This document shows, piece by piece, positions 15,938-24,649 of a stretch of 64,000 bases of DNA (positions are counted from its first letter, which is position 1; every line of letters begins with the position of its first letter). The position numbers were made by a program, and so were the translations under genes. The notes below the pieces were generated by a model, which had not been told where the DNA came from, made no database searches, and saw only the letters and a program-made list of their open reading frames with translations. Origin of the DNA: Agrobacterium rosae (GTDB lineage: Bacteria; Pseudomonadota; Alphaproteobacteria; Rhizobiales; Rhizobiaceae); assembly GCF_002915175.1 (NCBI RefSeq), contig NZ_NXEJ01000004.1, positions 372,001 through 436,000 on the forward strand, written 5' to 3'.

Positions 15938-17125
15938 TTAGGCTCCAGCCGCCGCATCAAACCCAGTCTCCAGATCGCGTTTGATGTCGGCGACGTCTTC
16001 GAGGCCGATTTGCAGGCGGATGACAGGGCCTTCCGTCGGGCCTTTGGCGATGGTGCGATCTCGGAGCGACACGAGAACGGCCAGCGATTCGTAGCCGCCC
16101 CAGGAAAAACCGAGACCGAAGATCGACAGCGCGTCGAGGAAGGCGTGCGATGTTTCCGTGAAGCGGTTTGCGTCTGACTTCAGCACGAAGGAAAAGACGC
16201 CGGTGGAACCTTTGAAATCTCGCTTCCACAGATCGTGGCTCGGGAAGCTGGGAAGGGCAGGGTGCAGGACCCGCAAAACATCATCTCGGCTTTCCAGCCA
16301 CTGCGCGATTTCGAGCGCGCTCTTGCGGTGATGTTCCAGCCGCACACCCATGGTGCGCATGCCGCGCAACACCTGATAGGCATCATCGGAGGTTACGCAG
16401 AGGCCGATATCACGGTTGGCTTCATTCAGTTTCTTCCAGTGCTTTTCATTGGCGGAAACGAAGCCCATCAAAATATCGGAATGGCCTGCCGGATATTTCG
16501 TCGCGGCGTGAATGGAGACATCGACGCCGTGATCCAGCGGCTTGAAGTAGAGCGGCGTGGACCATGTGTTGTCCATGGTGACGACGCAGTCATATTTGTG
16601 GGCGATGGACGACATCAGCGCCACATCCTGCATCTCGAAGGTGTTGGAGCCGGGAGCTTCCAGATGCAACAGACGGGTGTTGGGGCGAATGAGGGATTCG
16701 ATGCCAGCGCCGATGGCTGGGTCGTAATACTCAACCTCGATGCCATATTGTTTCAGCATTCTGTTGCAGAACCGGCGGGTCGGGAAATAGACCGAATCAA
16801 CGATCAGCGCGTGGTCACCTGCCGACAAGTAGGCAAGAAACGGCACCGTCACGGCGGCAAGGCCGGACGGCAGAAGAATGGTACCTGCCGACCCCTCCAG
16901 GGCATTGATCATGTCGCACAGCGCATCGGTCGTGGGCGTGCCGTGTGTTCCGTAGGTGTATTTCTGGTCTTCTGAAACAAGCGTTTGCGCGTCCGGGAAA
17001 AGCACGGTCGATCCACGCGCAATGGGTGGATTGACGAAGCCGTGATAGGCGGTCGGGTCATTGCCGAGATGGGCCAGGCGCGTGTTGTCACCGGCGGCGT
17101 TGAGGAACCCGTCTTTGGATGTCAT
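15938..17125 (-). CDS. metC: Cystathionine beta-lyase (Cys/Met metabolism PLP enzyme)
   Basis: 395 residues. The PLP lysine lies in HAATKYPAGHSDILMG, the phosphate-binding region in TILLPSGLAAV, and the conserved VVTMDNTWSTPLYFKPLDHG aspartate precedes it. The family holds beta- and gamma-lyases; overall pattern and length fit MetC of rhizobia, which splits cystathionine into homocysteine, pyruvate and ammonia. Confusion with a methionine gamma-lyase or cystathionine gamma-synthase relative cannot be fully ruled out. No SAM-II riboswitch was found ahead of the start. It is convergent with the monooxygenase and divergent from aapJ. Confidence 0.88.
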   Translation of the reverse strand: MTSKDGFLNAAGDNTRLAHLGNDPTAYHGFVNPPIARGSTVLFPDAQTLVSEDQKYTYGTHGTPTTDALCDMINALEGSAGTILLPSGLAAVTVPFLAYLSAGDHALIVDSVYFPTRRFCNRMLKQYGIEVEYYDPAIGAGIESLIRPNTRLLHLEAPGSNTFEMQDVALMSSIAHKYDCVVTMDNTWSTPLYFKPLDHGVDVSIHAATKYPAGHSDILMGFVSANEKHWKKLNEANRDIGLCVTSDDAYQVLRGMRTMGVRLEHHRKSALEIAQWLESRDDVLRVLHPALPSFPSHDLWKRDFKGSTGVFSFVLKSDANRFTETSHAFLDALSIFGLGFSWGGYESLAVLVSLRDRTIAKGPTEGPVIRLQIGLEDVADIKRDLETGFDAAAGA

Positions 17126-17442
17126 GCTGAAATGTCTCTCACTGATCGATGGATGGAAAATGGTCCTGAAAGCCTGTTGCGGTCAAGACTTCGTTATCCG
17201 CAACGTGTTGGGCTGGTGAATCGCCCAGGATTTCACAAGGATGTCGCATCGCTTCCTGCAAATGACAACGCGTGAGGTGTTTCGATACCCGAATGGGTTA
17301 CCCATACGCGCAAATTCAGTCTATCTGCCTGACAGCCTGAGCAGTTTTTAATCTCTTTTAGCGTATTTATTAGACAATTGCCCATAAAAAGGACGTTTTT
17401 TGAAAAATTCCGTTTTTTGGACACAATTCTTGAGGGCAAGAC

Positions 17443-17471
17443 TTGACCGTGACGGCAATTGCGATTGTGAT
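17443..17471 (+). promoter_or_regulatory. Possible aapJ promoter
   Basis: TTGACC and TGTGAT are spaced by 17 bases, about 100 bases before aapJ. The rest of the 444-base gap 17126-17569 shows only a direct repeat of GTTTTTTG-type sequence near 17394-17419 and no other gene. Confidence 0.35.
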
Positions 17472-17569
17472 AGATGAGCGCACCGGGAGGTGAGGCGGGG
17501 AGCTGCTCGTATACGACAAGATATACGGCTTTCTTCTGATGACGAATAAGAAACAAAGGTTGGGAAAAA

Positions 17570-18592
17570 ATGAAAAAGGCAATTCTGTCGGCCGCCATTG
17601 GCGCAGCAATTCTCGGAGCTGCATCGGCTGCATCTGCCGCCACGCTCGCTGACGTGAAGTCCAAGGGTTTTGTAACCTGCGGTGTAAGCTCTGGTATTCC
17701 AGGCTTCTCGAACCCGGACGACAAGGGTGAATGGTCGGGCATCGACGTTGACTATTGCCGCGCTATCGCGTCCGCCGTTTTCGGTGATGCAAAGAAGGCA
17801 AAGTTCGTCCCACTCACATCCAAGGACCGTTTCCCTGCGCTTCAGTCTGGCGAAGTCGACGTCCTCACACGTAACACCACATGGACAGTCAGCCGCGACA
17901 CATCGCTCGGCTTCAACTTCCGCACCGTCAACTACTATGACGGTCAGGGCTTCGTCGTGAAGAAGGCGCTCAACGTCAAGTCGGCTCTGGAGCTTTCGGG
18001 CGCTGCCGTCTGCGTTCAGCAGGGCACGACCACCGAGCTTAACCTCGCCGACTACTTCAAGACCAACAACCTTCAGTACAACCCTGTTGTGTTCGAAAAG
18101 GAATCCGACGCGACTTCCGCTTACGATAGCGGCCGTTGCGACGTTTACACCACCGACCAGTCCGGCCTTTATGCCATCCGTTTGAAGATGAAGACACCGG
18201 ACGAAAATATCGTTCTGCCTGAAATCATCTCCAAGGAGCCGCTTGGACCTGCCGTTCGCCAGGGCGACGACCAGTGGTTCGACGTTGTCAGCTGGGCTCA
18301 CTACGCCATGATCAACGCCGAAGAGCTCGGTATCACTTCGAAGAACGTCGATGAGCAGAAGTCTGCTGCAAACCCTGACATCAAGCGTCTTCTCGGCACC
18401 GAAGAAGGCACGAAGATCGGCACAGACCTCGGTCTGACCAATGAATGGGCTTACAACATCATCAAGAACGTCGGTAACTACGGCGAAGTCTTCGATCGCA
18501 ACGTTGGCGCTGGTTCGCCGCTCAAGATCGAGCGCGGCCTGAACGCATTGTGGAACAAGGGCGGCCTTCAGTACGCTCCTCCAGTTCGCTAA
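17570..18592 (+). CDS. aapJ: General L-amino-acid ABC transporter, periplasmic binding protein
   Basis: 340 residues with a signal peptide (basic MKK start, hydrophobic core, cleavage likely after ASAASA). The mature part has the family pattern GFVTCGVSSGIPGFSNPDDK, DYCRAIASAVFGD and the LTSKDRFPALQSGEVDVLTR region. AapJ captures a broad range of L-amino acids for the AapQMP permease, as known in Rhizobium leguminosarum. It is the first gene of aapJQMP. A strong hairpin directly after its stop probably protects the upstream message so that the binding protein is made in excess. Confidence 0.95.
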   Translation: MKKAILSAAIGAAILGAASAASAATLADVKSKGFVTCGVSSGIPGFSNPDDKGEWSGIDVDYCRAIASAVFGDAKKAKFVPLTSKDRFPALQSGEVDVLTRNTTWTVSRDTSLGFNFRTVNYYDGQGFVVKKALNVKSALELSGAAVCVQQGTTTELNLADYFKTNNLQYNPVVFEKESDATSAYDSGRCDVYTTDQSGLYAIRLKMKTPDENIVLPEIISKEPLGPAVRQGDDQWFDVVSWAHYAMINAEELGITSKNVDEQKSAANPDIKRLLGTEEGTKIGTDLGLTNEWAYNIIKNVGNYGEVFDRNVGAGSPLKIERGLNALWNKGGLQYAPPVR

Positions 18593-18616
18593 TAGCCGTT
18601 AAAAGACTGCTTTTGC

Positions 18617-18644
18617 GGGAGGCAGGGCCAAAGCTCTGCCTCCC
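18617..18644 (+). promoter_or_regulatory. Intercistronic hairpin between aapJ and aapQ
   Basis: Twelve-base arms GGGAGGCAGGGC and GCTCTGCCTCCC (one G-T pair) around loop CAAA, without a T run. Such stems after binding-protein genes typically stabilise the 5' message or partly stop transcription, giving more binding protein than permease. Confidence 0.8.
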
Positions 18645-18692
18645 GGAATTATAAATAAGCTCGCAAAGAGCATATAGAGGGAAAGGGTGCCG

Positions 18693-19889
18693 ATGGCAGG
18701 CAACGCGCTCCAATCGCAACCGTCGAGCGCAAAAAGCGCGACGTCCATTATTTACGACCCGAAAGCGCGGTCGATTTTTTATCAAGTCGTTACAGTCCTT
18801 CTTTTGGTGCTGTTTGTTTGGATGATTGCATCCAACACCGTTCACAATCTCCAGCGCGCCAACATTTCGTCCGGCTTCGGCTTCCTTAATGGCAGAGCTG
18901 GCTTCGATATCGGCCAGTCGTTGATCGCCTATAGCAATGACAGCACCTTCGGTCGGGCATTGGTCGTTGGTATCCTGAACACGCTTCAGGTGGCGTTTCT
19001 CGGCATCATCACGGCGTCCATCGTTGGCTTCATCGTCGGTATCGCGCGACTGTCCAACAATTGGCTGGTTTCCAAGCTGGCTCAGGCCTATGTCGAAATC
19101 TTCCGCAATATCCCGCCGCTGCTGGTTATTTTCTTCTGGTACAAGGGCGTCATCACCATTTTGCCGCAGGCGCGTGACTCGCTTCAGCTGCCTCTCGGAA
19201 CGGTTCTCAACAATCGTGGCTTCTTCTATCCGAAGCAGGTCTGGGGCGAAGGTTCCTGGCTCATTCCGGTGGCGTTCCTTGTCGGCATCGTCATCACCTA
19301 TTTCGTCTACCGCTGGGCCAAGGCCCGCCAGATGAAGACGGGTCAACCGTTTCGCACCGGCATCGTCGGCACTGCGATCATCATCGGTCTGCCGGTTCTG
19401 GCGTTTTTTGCTATGGGCGCACCGCTGACCTTCGATTATCCCGTTGCCGGACGCTTCAACCTCAGCGGTGGATCGGTCATCGCGCCCGAGTTTCTGTCGC
19501 TCTATCTGTCGCTGTCCTTCTATACAGCGTCCTTCATCGCCGAAATCGTTCGTGGCGGTATCAAGGCCGTTGCGAAGGGGCAGACGGAAGCTGCAAGTGC
19601 GCTGGGTATGCGTGGCAACAACATCACGCGTCTCATCGTCGTGCCGCAGGCCATGCGCATCATCATCCCGCCGCTGACGAGCCAGTATCTCAACCTGACC
19701 AAGAACTCCTCGCTGGCGGTTGCCGTCGGCTTCTCGGATCTCGTGGCTGTTGGCGGTACCATCCTCAACCAGACAGGGCAGGCCGTCGAGGTCGTGGCCA
19801 TCTGGCTCGTGGTCTACCTTTCATTGTCGCTGACAACCGCGCTGGTCATGAACTGGTTCAACGCGAAAATGGCGCTGGTGGAGAGATAA
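18693..19889 (+). CDS. aapQ: General L-amino-acid ABC transporter permease AapQ
   Basis: 398 residues with an N-terminal span near 30-48, a long periplasmic region, and the permease core with the EAA-type loop near EAASALGMRGNNITRLIVVP. The early motif RGFGFLNGRAG-like region (SSGFGFLNGRAGFDIGQSLI) is typical of AapQ. It forms the membrane channel with AapM. I chose the ATG at 18693; a GTG at 18687 with AGAGG ahead is equally possible. The stop is only three bases before aapM. Confidence 0.94.
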   Translation: MAGNALQSQPSSAKSATSIIYDPKARSIFYQVVTVLLLVLFVWMIASNTVHNLQRANISSGFGFLNGRAGFDIGQSLIAYSNDSTFGRALVVGILNTLQVAFLGIITASIVGFIVGIARLSNNWLVSKLAQAYVEIFRNIPPLLVIFFWYKGVITILPQARDSLQLPLGTVLNNRGFFYPKQVWGEGSWLIPVAFLVGIVITYFVYRWAKARQMKTGQPFRTGIVGTAIIIGLPVLAFFAMGAPLTFDYPVAGRFNLSGGSVIAPEFLSLYLSLSFYTASFIAEIVRGGIKAVAKGQTEAASALGMRGNNITRLIVVPQAMRIIIPPLTSQYLNLTKNSSLAVAVGFSDLVAVGGTILNQTGQAVEVVAIWLVVYLSLSLTTALVMNWFNAKMALVER

Positions 19890-19892
19890 GCA

Positions 19893-21050
19893 ATGACAAC
19901 CAATCAAATCTCTTATGTTCGCGCCAATATGGTCCAACCGGAGCCCGCTCCTTCCAGCCAGGTGGGCATCACCCACTGGCTGCGCACCAAGCTGTTCGCT
20001 ACACCGAAAGACATCGTCTTCACCGTGCTGGCAATCGCGTTCCTGGCCTACATCATCCCGCCGCTTGTGCAGTGGCTGTTCATCCACGCGACATGGACGG
20101 GTACGGACCGCACGGCCTGCCTGACCGTGGCACAGGGCGGCGCATTGCCGGACGGACAGTCCGGCGCATGCTGGGCTTTCGTCAATGCGAAGTTCGCGCA
20201 ATTCATGTTCGGCCGCTATCCATCGTCCGAATACTGGCGTCCGCTTCTTGTACTGGCAGCCTTTACCGCGCTGCTGATCCCGTTGCTCCTTCCAAAGGCA
20301 CCTTACAAGGGTCTGAACGTTCTTCTGCTGTTCATCGTCCTGCCTGTGGTGGCATTCTTCTTGCTGCTTGGCGGCCATTTCGGTCTGTCATATGTCGAAA
20401 CGCCACTGTGGGGCGGATTGATGGTGACGCTGATCCTGTCGTTTTGCGGCATTACGATATCCTTGCCGTTCGGCATTCTGCTGGCGCTGGGCCGTCGCTC
20501 GAACATGCCGGTCATCAAGACGCTGTGCGTGACCTTCATCGAGGTCATCCGCGGCATTCCTCTGATCACCATCCTGTTCTTCGCCAGCATCATGCTGCCG
20601 CTGTTCCTGCCCGACGGCTGGACCTTCGACAAATTCCTGCGCGCATTGGTCGGTGTCGCGCTGTTTGCCTCGGCCTATATGGCGGAAGTCATTCGCGGCG
20701 GCTTGCAGGCCATTCCGAAGGGGCAATATGAAGGTGCGGATTCGCTGGGCCTGAACTACTGGCAGAAGACACGGCTGATCATTCTACCGCAGGCTCTCAA
20801 GCTGGTCATTCCTGGTATCGTCAACACCTTCATCGGCTTGTTCAAGGATACCTCGCTGGTCTATATCATCGGCATGTTCGATCTCCTCGGTATCGTCAAT
20901 CTCAACCAGTCGGATGCGAACTGGTCGACACCCGTCACACCTATGACCGGTTATATCTTCGCCGGCTTCATATTCTGGATATTCTGCTTCGGCATGTCGC
21001 GTTATTCGCTGTTCATGGAACGGCACCTCGACACCGGACATAAGAAATAA
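19893..21050 (+). CDS. aapM: General L-amino-acid ABC transporter permease AapM
   Basis: 385 residues with several membrane spans and the conserved cytoplasmic loop [20 protein letters not shown] that docks the ATPase. A cysteine-containing periplasmic insert ([20 protein letters not shown]) lies near residues 75-95, as is usual for AapM. It follows aapQ with a three-base gap and precedes aapP by ten bases, so the operon is tightly packed. The protein pairs with AapQ to move amino acids across the inner membrane. Confidence 0.94.
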   Translation: MTTNQISYVRANMVQPEPAPSSQVGITHWLRTKLFATPKDIVFTVLAIAFLAYIIPPLVQWLFIHATWTGTDRTACLTVAQGGALPDGQSGACWAFVNAKFAQFMFGRYPSSEYWRPLLVLAAFTALLIPLLLPKAPYKGLNVLLLFIVLPVVAFFLLLGGHFGLSYVETPLWGGLMVTLILSFCGITISLPFGILLALGRRSNMPVIKTLCVTFIEVIRGIPLITILFFASIMLPLFLPDGWTFDKFLRALVGVALFASAYMAEVIRGGLQAIPKGQYEGADSLGLNYWQKTRLIILPQALKLVIPGIVNTFIGLFKDTSLVYIIGMFDLLGIVNLNQSDANWSTPVTPMTGYIFAGFIFWIFCFGMSRYSLFMERHLDTGHKK

Positions 21051-21060
21051 GGGGAAAATC

Positions 21061-21834
21061 ATGGCAGAAACCCAAGCACAAAAACTGGCCGTCTCCGCAA
21101 CCGATGTTGCGATTGAAATCACCGGCATGAACAAGTGGTATGGTGACTTTCACGTGCTGCGTGACATCAACCTCAAGGTCATGAAGGGCGAGCGCATCGT
21201 TGTGGCCGGTCCTTCGGGATCGGGCAAGTCCACGATGATCCGCTGCATCAACCGTCTGGAAGAACACCAATCGGGCAGCATTCAGGTTGACGGTATCGAG
21301 CTCACCAACGACCTGAAGAAGATTGATGAAGTACGTCGCGAAGTTGGCATGGTGTTCCAGCACTTCAACCTCTTCCCGCATCTGACCATTCTGGAAAACT
21401 GCACGCTGGCGCCAATCTGGGTTCGCAAGACACCCAAGAAGGAAGCCGAAGAGATCGCGATGCATTATCTGAAGCGCGTCAAGATCCCTGAGCAGGCTCA
21501 CAAATATCCGGGCCAGCTCTCCGGCGGTCAGCAGCAGCGTGTGGCAATTGCCCGCTCGCTGTGCATGAAGCCGAAGATCATGCTGTTTGATGAGCCGACC
21601 TCGGCGCTCGACCCTGAAATGGTCAAGGAAGTTCTCGATACGATGGTTGGTCTGGCCGAAGACGGCATGACCATGATCTGCGTCACCCACGAAATGGGAT
21701 TCGCTCGCCAGGTCGCCAACCGCGTCATCTTCATGGACCAGGGCCAGATCGTAGAACAGAACTCGCCAGCCGAATTCTTCGACAACCCGCAGCATGAACG
21801 TACGAAGCTGTTCCTGAGCCAGATTTTGCATTGA
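21061..21834 (+). CDS. aapP: General L-amino-acid ABC transporter ATPase AapP
   Basis: 257 residues. Walker [11 protein letters not shown]-loop [10 protein letters not shown], signature LSGGQQQR and Walker [13 protein letters not shown] are complete, followed by the switch histidine in CVTHEMGF. It powers uptake by AapQM with AapJ. AAGGGGAAA before the ATG gives a good ribosome binding site. This is the last gene of aapJQMP; a half copy of the dispersed palindrome and a two-way terminator follow. Confidence 0.96.
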   Translation: MAETQAQKLAVSATDVAIEITGMNKWYGDFHVLRDINLKVMKGERIVVAGPSGSGKSTMIRCINRLEEHQSGSIQVDGIELTNDLKKIDEVRREVGMVFQHFNLFPHLTILENCTLAPIWVRKTPKKEAEEIAMHYLKRVKIPEQAHKYPGQLSGGQQQRVAIARSLCMKPKIMLFDEPTSALDPEMVKEVLDTMVGLAEDGMTMICVTHEMGFARQVANRVIFMDQGQIVEQNSPAEFFDNPQHERTKLFLSQILH

Positions 21835-21884
21835 TGGATTTGTTGGGGCAGCGCCGCTGCTCTCTCATCCTGATCGACGTGATG

Positions 21885-21913
21885 GGATCCTCGGGTCAAG
21901 TCCGAGGATAACG
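21885..21913. repeat. Half copy of the intergenic palindromic repeat
   Basis: Only the right-hand arm is recognisable (GGATCCTCGGGTCAAG then TCCGAGGATAACG). The left arm is too diverged to align, so this is a decayed member of the family at 15837, 33547 and 41198. Confidence 0.65.
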
Positions 21914-21941
21914 GCTGAGAGTACAGATGATAGTATCAACA

Positions 21942-21977
21942 CAAAACCCGCCGATCACTCGGCGGGTTTTGTTTTTT
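21942..21977. terminator. Bidirectional intrinsic terminator
   Basis: ACCCGCCGA, loop TCAC, TCGGCGGGT, flanked by A and T runs. It lies between the ends of aapP and the convergent universal stress protein gene. Confidence 0.92.
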
Positions 21978-22000
21978 ATCTGGACCTTTGAAAATCGCGG

Positions 22001-22846
22001 CTATCGCGACAGCAATGTCAGTGCGGTCATCTTGTCCAGCAGGGTGCGGGTAACGCCGCCAAACAGCATTTCCCACCAACGGGAGTGGCCATAGGCACCC
22101 ATGACCAGCAGGTCGATGCTGTTGTCGGAAAGGCGCTTCTCGATTGCTTTTTCGGCAGACACCCCGTGGCCCTTTTCCTGCGAGGTCACGGTGACGTTGA
22201 TGCCGTGCCTGGCGAGGGTGGACGCAATCTCTGATCCCGCCAGCGCGCCGGATTGCGTTTCGTCATCGGCAGCGCCAACGGAGAATATCTCGACACTTTC
22301 CGCGGCGATCAGGAAGGGTAGCGCATCGAATGTGGCGCGGGTGGCTTCACGTGAACCGTTCCATGCCACAAGCACCCGTTTGATCGGCTTTGGCTGGTCC
22401 AACACATGCGGCACGAGAAGAACGGGGCGGCCGCTTTCGTAGAGGAAATTGTCGATATCGGCGCTGCTATCGGACAATGGCGACGATGTGGTCTGGCGGG
22501 CGATGATGATGTCGGCGCTGCGGGCGCTTTGAATGGCGGTGTTGGAAGAATATCCGACCGACGATACGAAGCTGCGCCATTCATTTGAGATGTTTTCGGC
22601 AGCCATTTTTTCGTTGAAGATCAGACCGACGTCGGTCGTTTCCTGGTGGGCGACTTCCTGTACCGCCTGGACGGTTGCGGGATCTGGCATTTCCATCGGC
22701 GCGACAAGAGGTACGGTCGCAAAGGATTCCATGTGCAGGCCGATGACATGCGATGAAAACGTATTGGCCAATGAGGCCGTGAAATCTCCGAGCTTGCGCG
22801 CGTTTTCCGCAGTGTCCATGACTGCCAGTATGGTCTTGTAACCCAT
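22001..22846 (-). CDS. Universal stress protein, two tandem UspA domains
   Basis: 281 residues from MGYKTILAVMDTAENARKLG. The first domain (about 1-140) lacks a clear ATP loop; the second ends with LLVMGAYGHSRWWEMLFGGV then TRTLLDKMTALTLLSR, the G-2x-G-9x-G-type nucleotide motif in the form GAYGHS...FGGVTR. Such two-domain proteins act in stress and low-oxygen survival. The start at 22846 has GAGGAG eight bases ahead. A near-perfect FNR/FixK box lies about 100 bases upstream, suggesting induction when oxygen falls. It may be an ATP-binding stress sensor; the exact role is unknown. Confidence 0.9.
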   Translation of the reverse strand: MGYKTILAVMDTAENARKLGDFTASLANTFSSHVIGLHMESFATVPLVAPMEMPDPATVQAVQEVAHQETTDVGLIFNEKMAAENISNEWRSFVSSVGYSSNTAIQSARSADIIIARQTTSSPLSDSSADIDNFLYESGRPVLLVPHVLDQPKPIKRVLVAWNGSREATRATFDALPFLIAAESVEIFSVGAADDETQSGALAGSEIASTLARHGINVTVTSQEKGHGVSAEKAIEKRLSDNSIDLLVMGAYGHSRWWEMLFGGVTRTLLDKMTALTLLSR

Positions 22847-22942
22847 GATCAGACTCCTCATCGTGGTGAGCATTGCCCGGTGGGATCAGAGAGCAGTGCT
22901 TCTCTTTAAGTTTGCAGATGACGCCTTCTGGACCTCGAAACT

Positions 22943-22956
22943 GTGATTGCGATCAA
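22943..22956 (-). promoter_or_regulatory. FNR/FixK-type box ahead of the universal stress protein gene
   Basis: On the minus strand the sequence is TTGAT-CGCA-ATCAC, matching the anaerobox TTGAT-N4-ATCAA at nine of ten positions. Its centre is about 104 bases before the start codon, leaving room for a promoter activated from about -41. Confidence 0.6.
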
Positions 22957-22991
22957 GTGCGTCTGGTTAAACGACTGAGGCTCTCAAGCCT

Positions 22992-23765
22992 TCAAGCCGA
23001 ACGGGCCGCTTTCTCGCGCGTGATCGTTTCTATCATGGCGGCAACGTCTTGAGCAGCTGCACTGAGTGCGCCAGCATCACGGGCGCGGACGACGATCTCG
23101 GTCGAGAAACGCTGGCCATCATATTTGGGATAGGAGCCGATGCTGGTTTCGGGATGGGCTTTTTGAACCTTGGTCAGCGGCGTGCCGATGTCACCCTCGC
23201 CAAATGGCGAACTCACCGCCTGCGACAGGATTTTGGAGCCGGTGCGCAAGGAGGGAATAACATTGTCCAGCATGGCCTGGAACACCTGCGGCACGCCTGC
23301 CATGACGTAGACGTTCTCCACGATGAAGCCAGGCGCGACCGAAACCGGATTAACAATGTGCGTTGCGCCACGCGGCATGCGCGCCATGCGCTTGCGCGCC
23401 TCGGTGAATTCCATCTCCCGAACGCGGTACATATCGCCCAGCAGGCGCATGGCCTCGGCATCATGCTCGCACGGCACGGCAAAGGCGGCTGAGACGGCGT
23501 CGGCGGTGATATCATCATGCGTGGGACCGATTCCGCCTGATGTGAAGACGTAGTCGTAGCGCCCGCGCAAGGCATTCAGCGCTTCGACGATTGCCGCTTC
23601 TTCATCCGCGACCATCCTGACTTCCTTGAGGTCGATCCCCGACATCGTCAGCACATCCGCGAGGTGGCCGATGTTCTTATCCTTGGTGCGCCCCGATAAA
23701 AGCTCGTCGCCGATGGCGAGCATGGCAGCGGAAACGATGGTGGAGGCGTGGGAGGATTCAGGCAT
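22992..23765 (-). CDS. CinA-type MoCF domain protein (competence/damage-inducible protein A family)
   Basis: 257 residues from MPESSHASTIVSAAMLAIGD. The molybdopterin-binding-like fold is clear: AIGDELLSGRTKDKNI, YDYVFTSGGIGPTHDDITAD and the APGFIVENVYVMAGVPQVFQ segment. It lacks the C-terminal deamidase domain of full CinA, as is usual for this shorter branch. E. coli MogA and CinA N-terminal domains share this fold, but the short form has no proven role. ATG 23765 was chosen; GTG 23774 in frame is possible since the ribosome binding site is weak. Confidence 0.88.
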   Translation of the reverse strand: MPESSHASTIVSAAMLAIGDELLSGRTKDKNIGHLADVLTMSGIDLKEVRMVADEEAAIVEALNALRGRYDYVFTSGGIGPTHDDITADAVSAAFAVPCEHDAEAMRLLGDMYRVREMEFTEARKRMARMPRGATHIVNPVSVAPGFIVENVYVMAGVPQVFQAMLDNVIPSLRTGSKILSQAVSSPFGEGDIGTPLTKVQKAHPETSIGSYPKYDGQRFSTEIVVRARDAGALSAAAQDVAAMIETITREKAARSA

Positions 23766-23880
23766 TCGGGTCACTCACAAAGGGATATTCCATAACGTTA
23801 GCGCTCTGAGCGACGAATTCAATAAGGCGGCGAATGAAAACGTGTTTCTGCGTTCATGTCGTGTCGGCAAATCGACAAAC

Positions 23881-23907
23881 AAAATGCGGCACAAAGGCCG
23901 CATTTTT
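23881..23907. terminator. Intrinsic terminator, likely for the 29-residue gene
   Basis: AAAATGCGGC, loop ACAAAG, GCCGCATTTTT. On the minus strand it comes 51 bases after the stop of the tiny gene at 23958-24047, the only candidate transcript that reaches it. Confidence 0.8.
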
Positions 23908-23957
23908 GTCTCGTTACTTTTAAGTTAACGTTTTTCAAAATTGAAATAGATCGGATG

Positions 23958-24047
23958 TCAGATGATGGGATTGATCATCATCAGGCAAGTAACAATTACA
24001 AAACCAAGCATTGAGACTTCAAGCAGACTGTTGAGACCGTCGCGCAT
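23958..24047 (-). CDS. Hydrophobic microprotein, 29 residues
   Basis: The frame begins MRDGLNSLLEVSMLGFVIVT and ends CLMMINPII. GGAGGG lies exactly seven bases before the ATG, an excellent ribosome binding site, and an intrinsic terminator follows the stop. The last 18 or so residues form one membrane span. It is too short for standard gene callers. I do not recognise it. The combination of start site, hydrophobic pattern and terminator makes a real small membrane protein more likely than chance. Confidence 0.55.
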   Translation of the reverse strand: MRDGLNSLLEVSMLGFVIVTCLMMINPII

Positions 24048-24159
24048 CGCTTTACCCTCCATCGTTCGTGGAAGAAGAACGTGCAAAACTTAACGAAGTT
24101 CCGTGACAGGCGCATGAATTGTAAAGATTTGCCAAGCGTTTCTCGCCTGGCAACTTTGC

Positions 24160-24246
24160 TTACATGACCACGAGTGCAAAAATCCAGTGCCCGACGATAC
24201 TCAGGACGAGGCAGGCCAGAATAAGGATGAAAACGAACTTCTTCAT
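24160..24246 (-). CDS. Hydrophobic microprotein, 28 residues
   Basis: The frame reads MKKFVFILILACLVLSIVGH then WIFALVVM. It has a basic start and an almost fully hydrophobic body, so it would be a single-span membrane peptide or a secreted leader-like peptide. The ribosome binding site is weaker than that of the neighbour: GAGG lies 12 bases before the ATG. It lies 112 bases upstream of the 29-residue gene on the same strand and could share a transcript with it. No family is recognised, so confidence is limited. Confidence 0.4.
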   Translation of the reverse strand: MKKFVFILILACLVLSIVGHWIFALVVM

Positions 24247-24330
24247 TAAGTGTCATGCCTCGGCTTATTTGATCATCGCATCTTATCGGCACGAGGTCCG
24301 AATTTTAAAAGAAAAAACGCATCTGCGTCA

Positions 24331-24576
24331 TTATGACTTGATGTCGAGCCCGGCCTCGATGGCGGCATCGATAAAGGCTTTCCGCGCATCTTCCGGCTTC
24401 TTTTTACCGGCATCGACTGCCGCAAAGATAAGAAGGGCACGATCCAGCATCTCGCCGTCCTCTTCCGGCCAGTCCTCGATCAGTGCCCAGGAGGCAGCCT
24501 GGGTCGAATCTATGGTCACATAGACGCCTGGCTCTTCCAGCGCGACGAGAACCGGTTTTGTCCAAAGCGTCTGCAT
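24331..24576 (-). CDS. DUF982 family protein
   Basis: 81 residues from MQTLWTKPVLVALEEPGVYV. The aromatic-rich start, the central TIDSTQAASWALIEDWPEED and the repeated A-x-x-A helix near RKAFIDAAIEAGL are typical of DUF982, a small family found almost only in Rhizobiales, often in several copies per genome. Function is not known. The ATG at 24576 is better than the TTG at 24597, which would add seven residues. It stands alone with gaps on both sides. Confidence 0.85.
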   Translation of the reverse strand: MQTLWTKPVLVALEEPGVYVTIDSTQAASWALIEDWPEEDGEMLDRALLIFAAVDAGKKKPEDARKAFIDAAIEAGLDIKS

Positions 24577-24649
24577 GATGTTTCCCGCAAGTTTCAATAC
24601 TGAAAACAGCGTTTAGAAGCTTATCGGGCGCTATTCAATCGGCAATTTC

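Noticed and set aside
17126..17280. A SAM-II riboswitch ahead of metC
   Set aside because: The SAM-II pattern known upstream of rhizobial methionine genes was looked for in the minus-strand leader and not found.
17348..18301. A 317-codon open frame antisense to aapJ
   Set aside because: aapJ is certain on the plus strand; the antisense frame has no recognisable protein.
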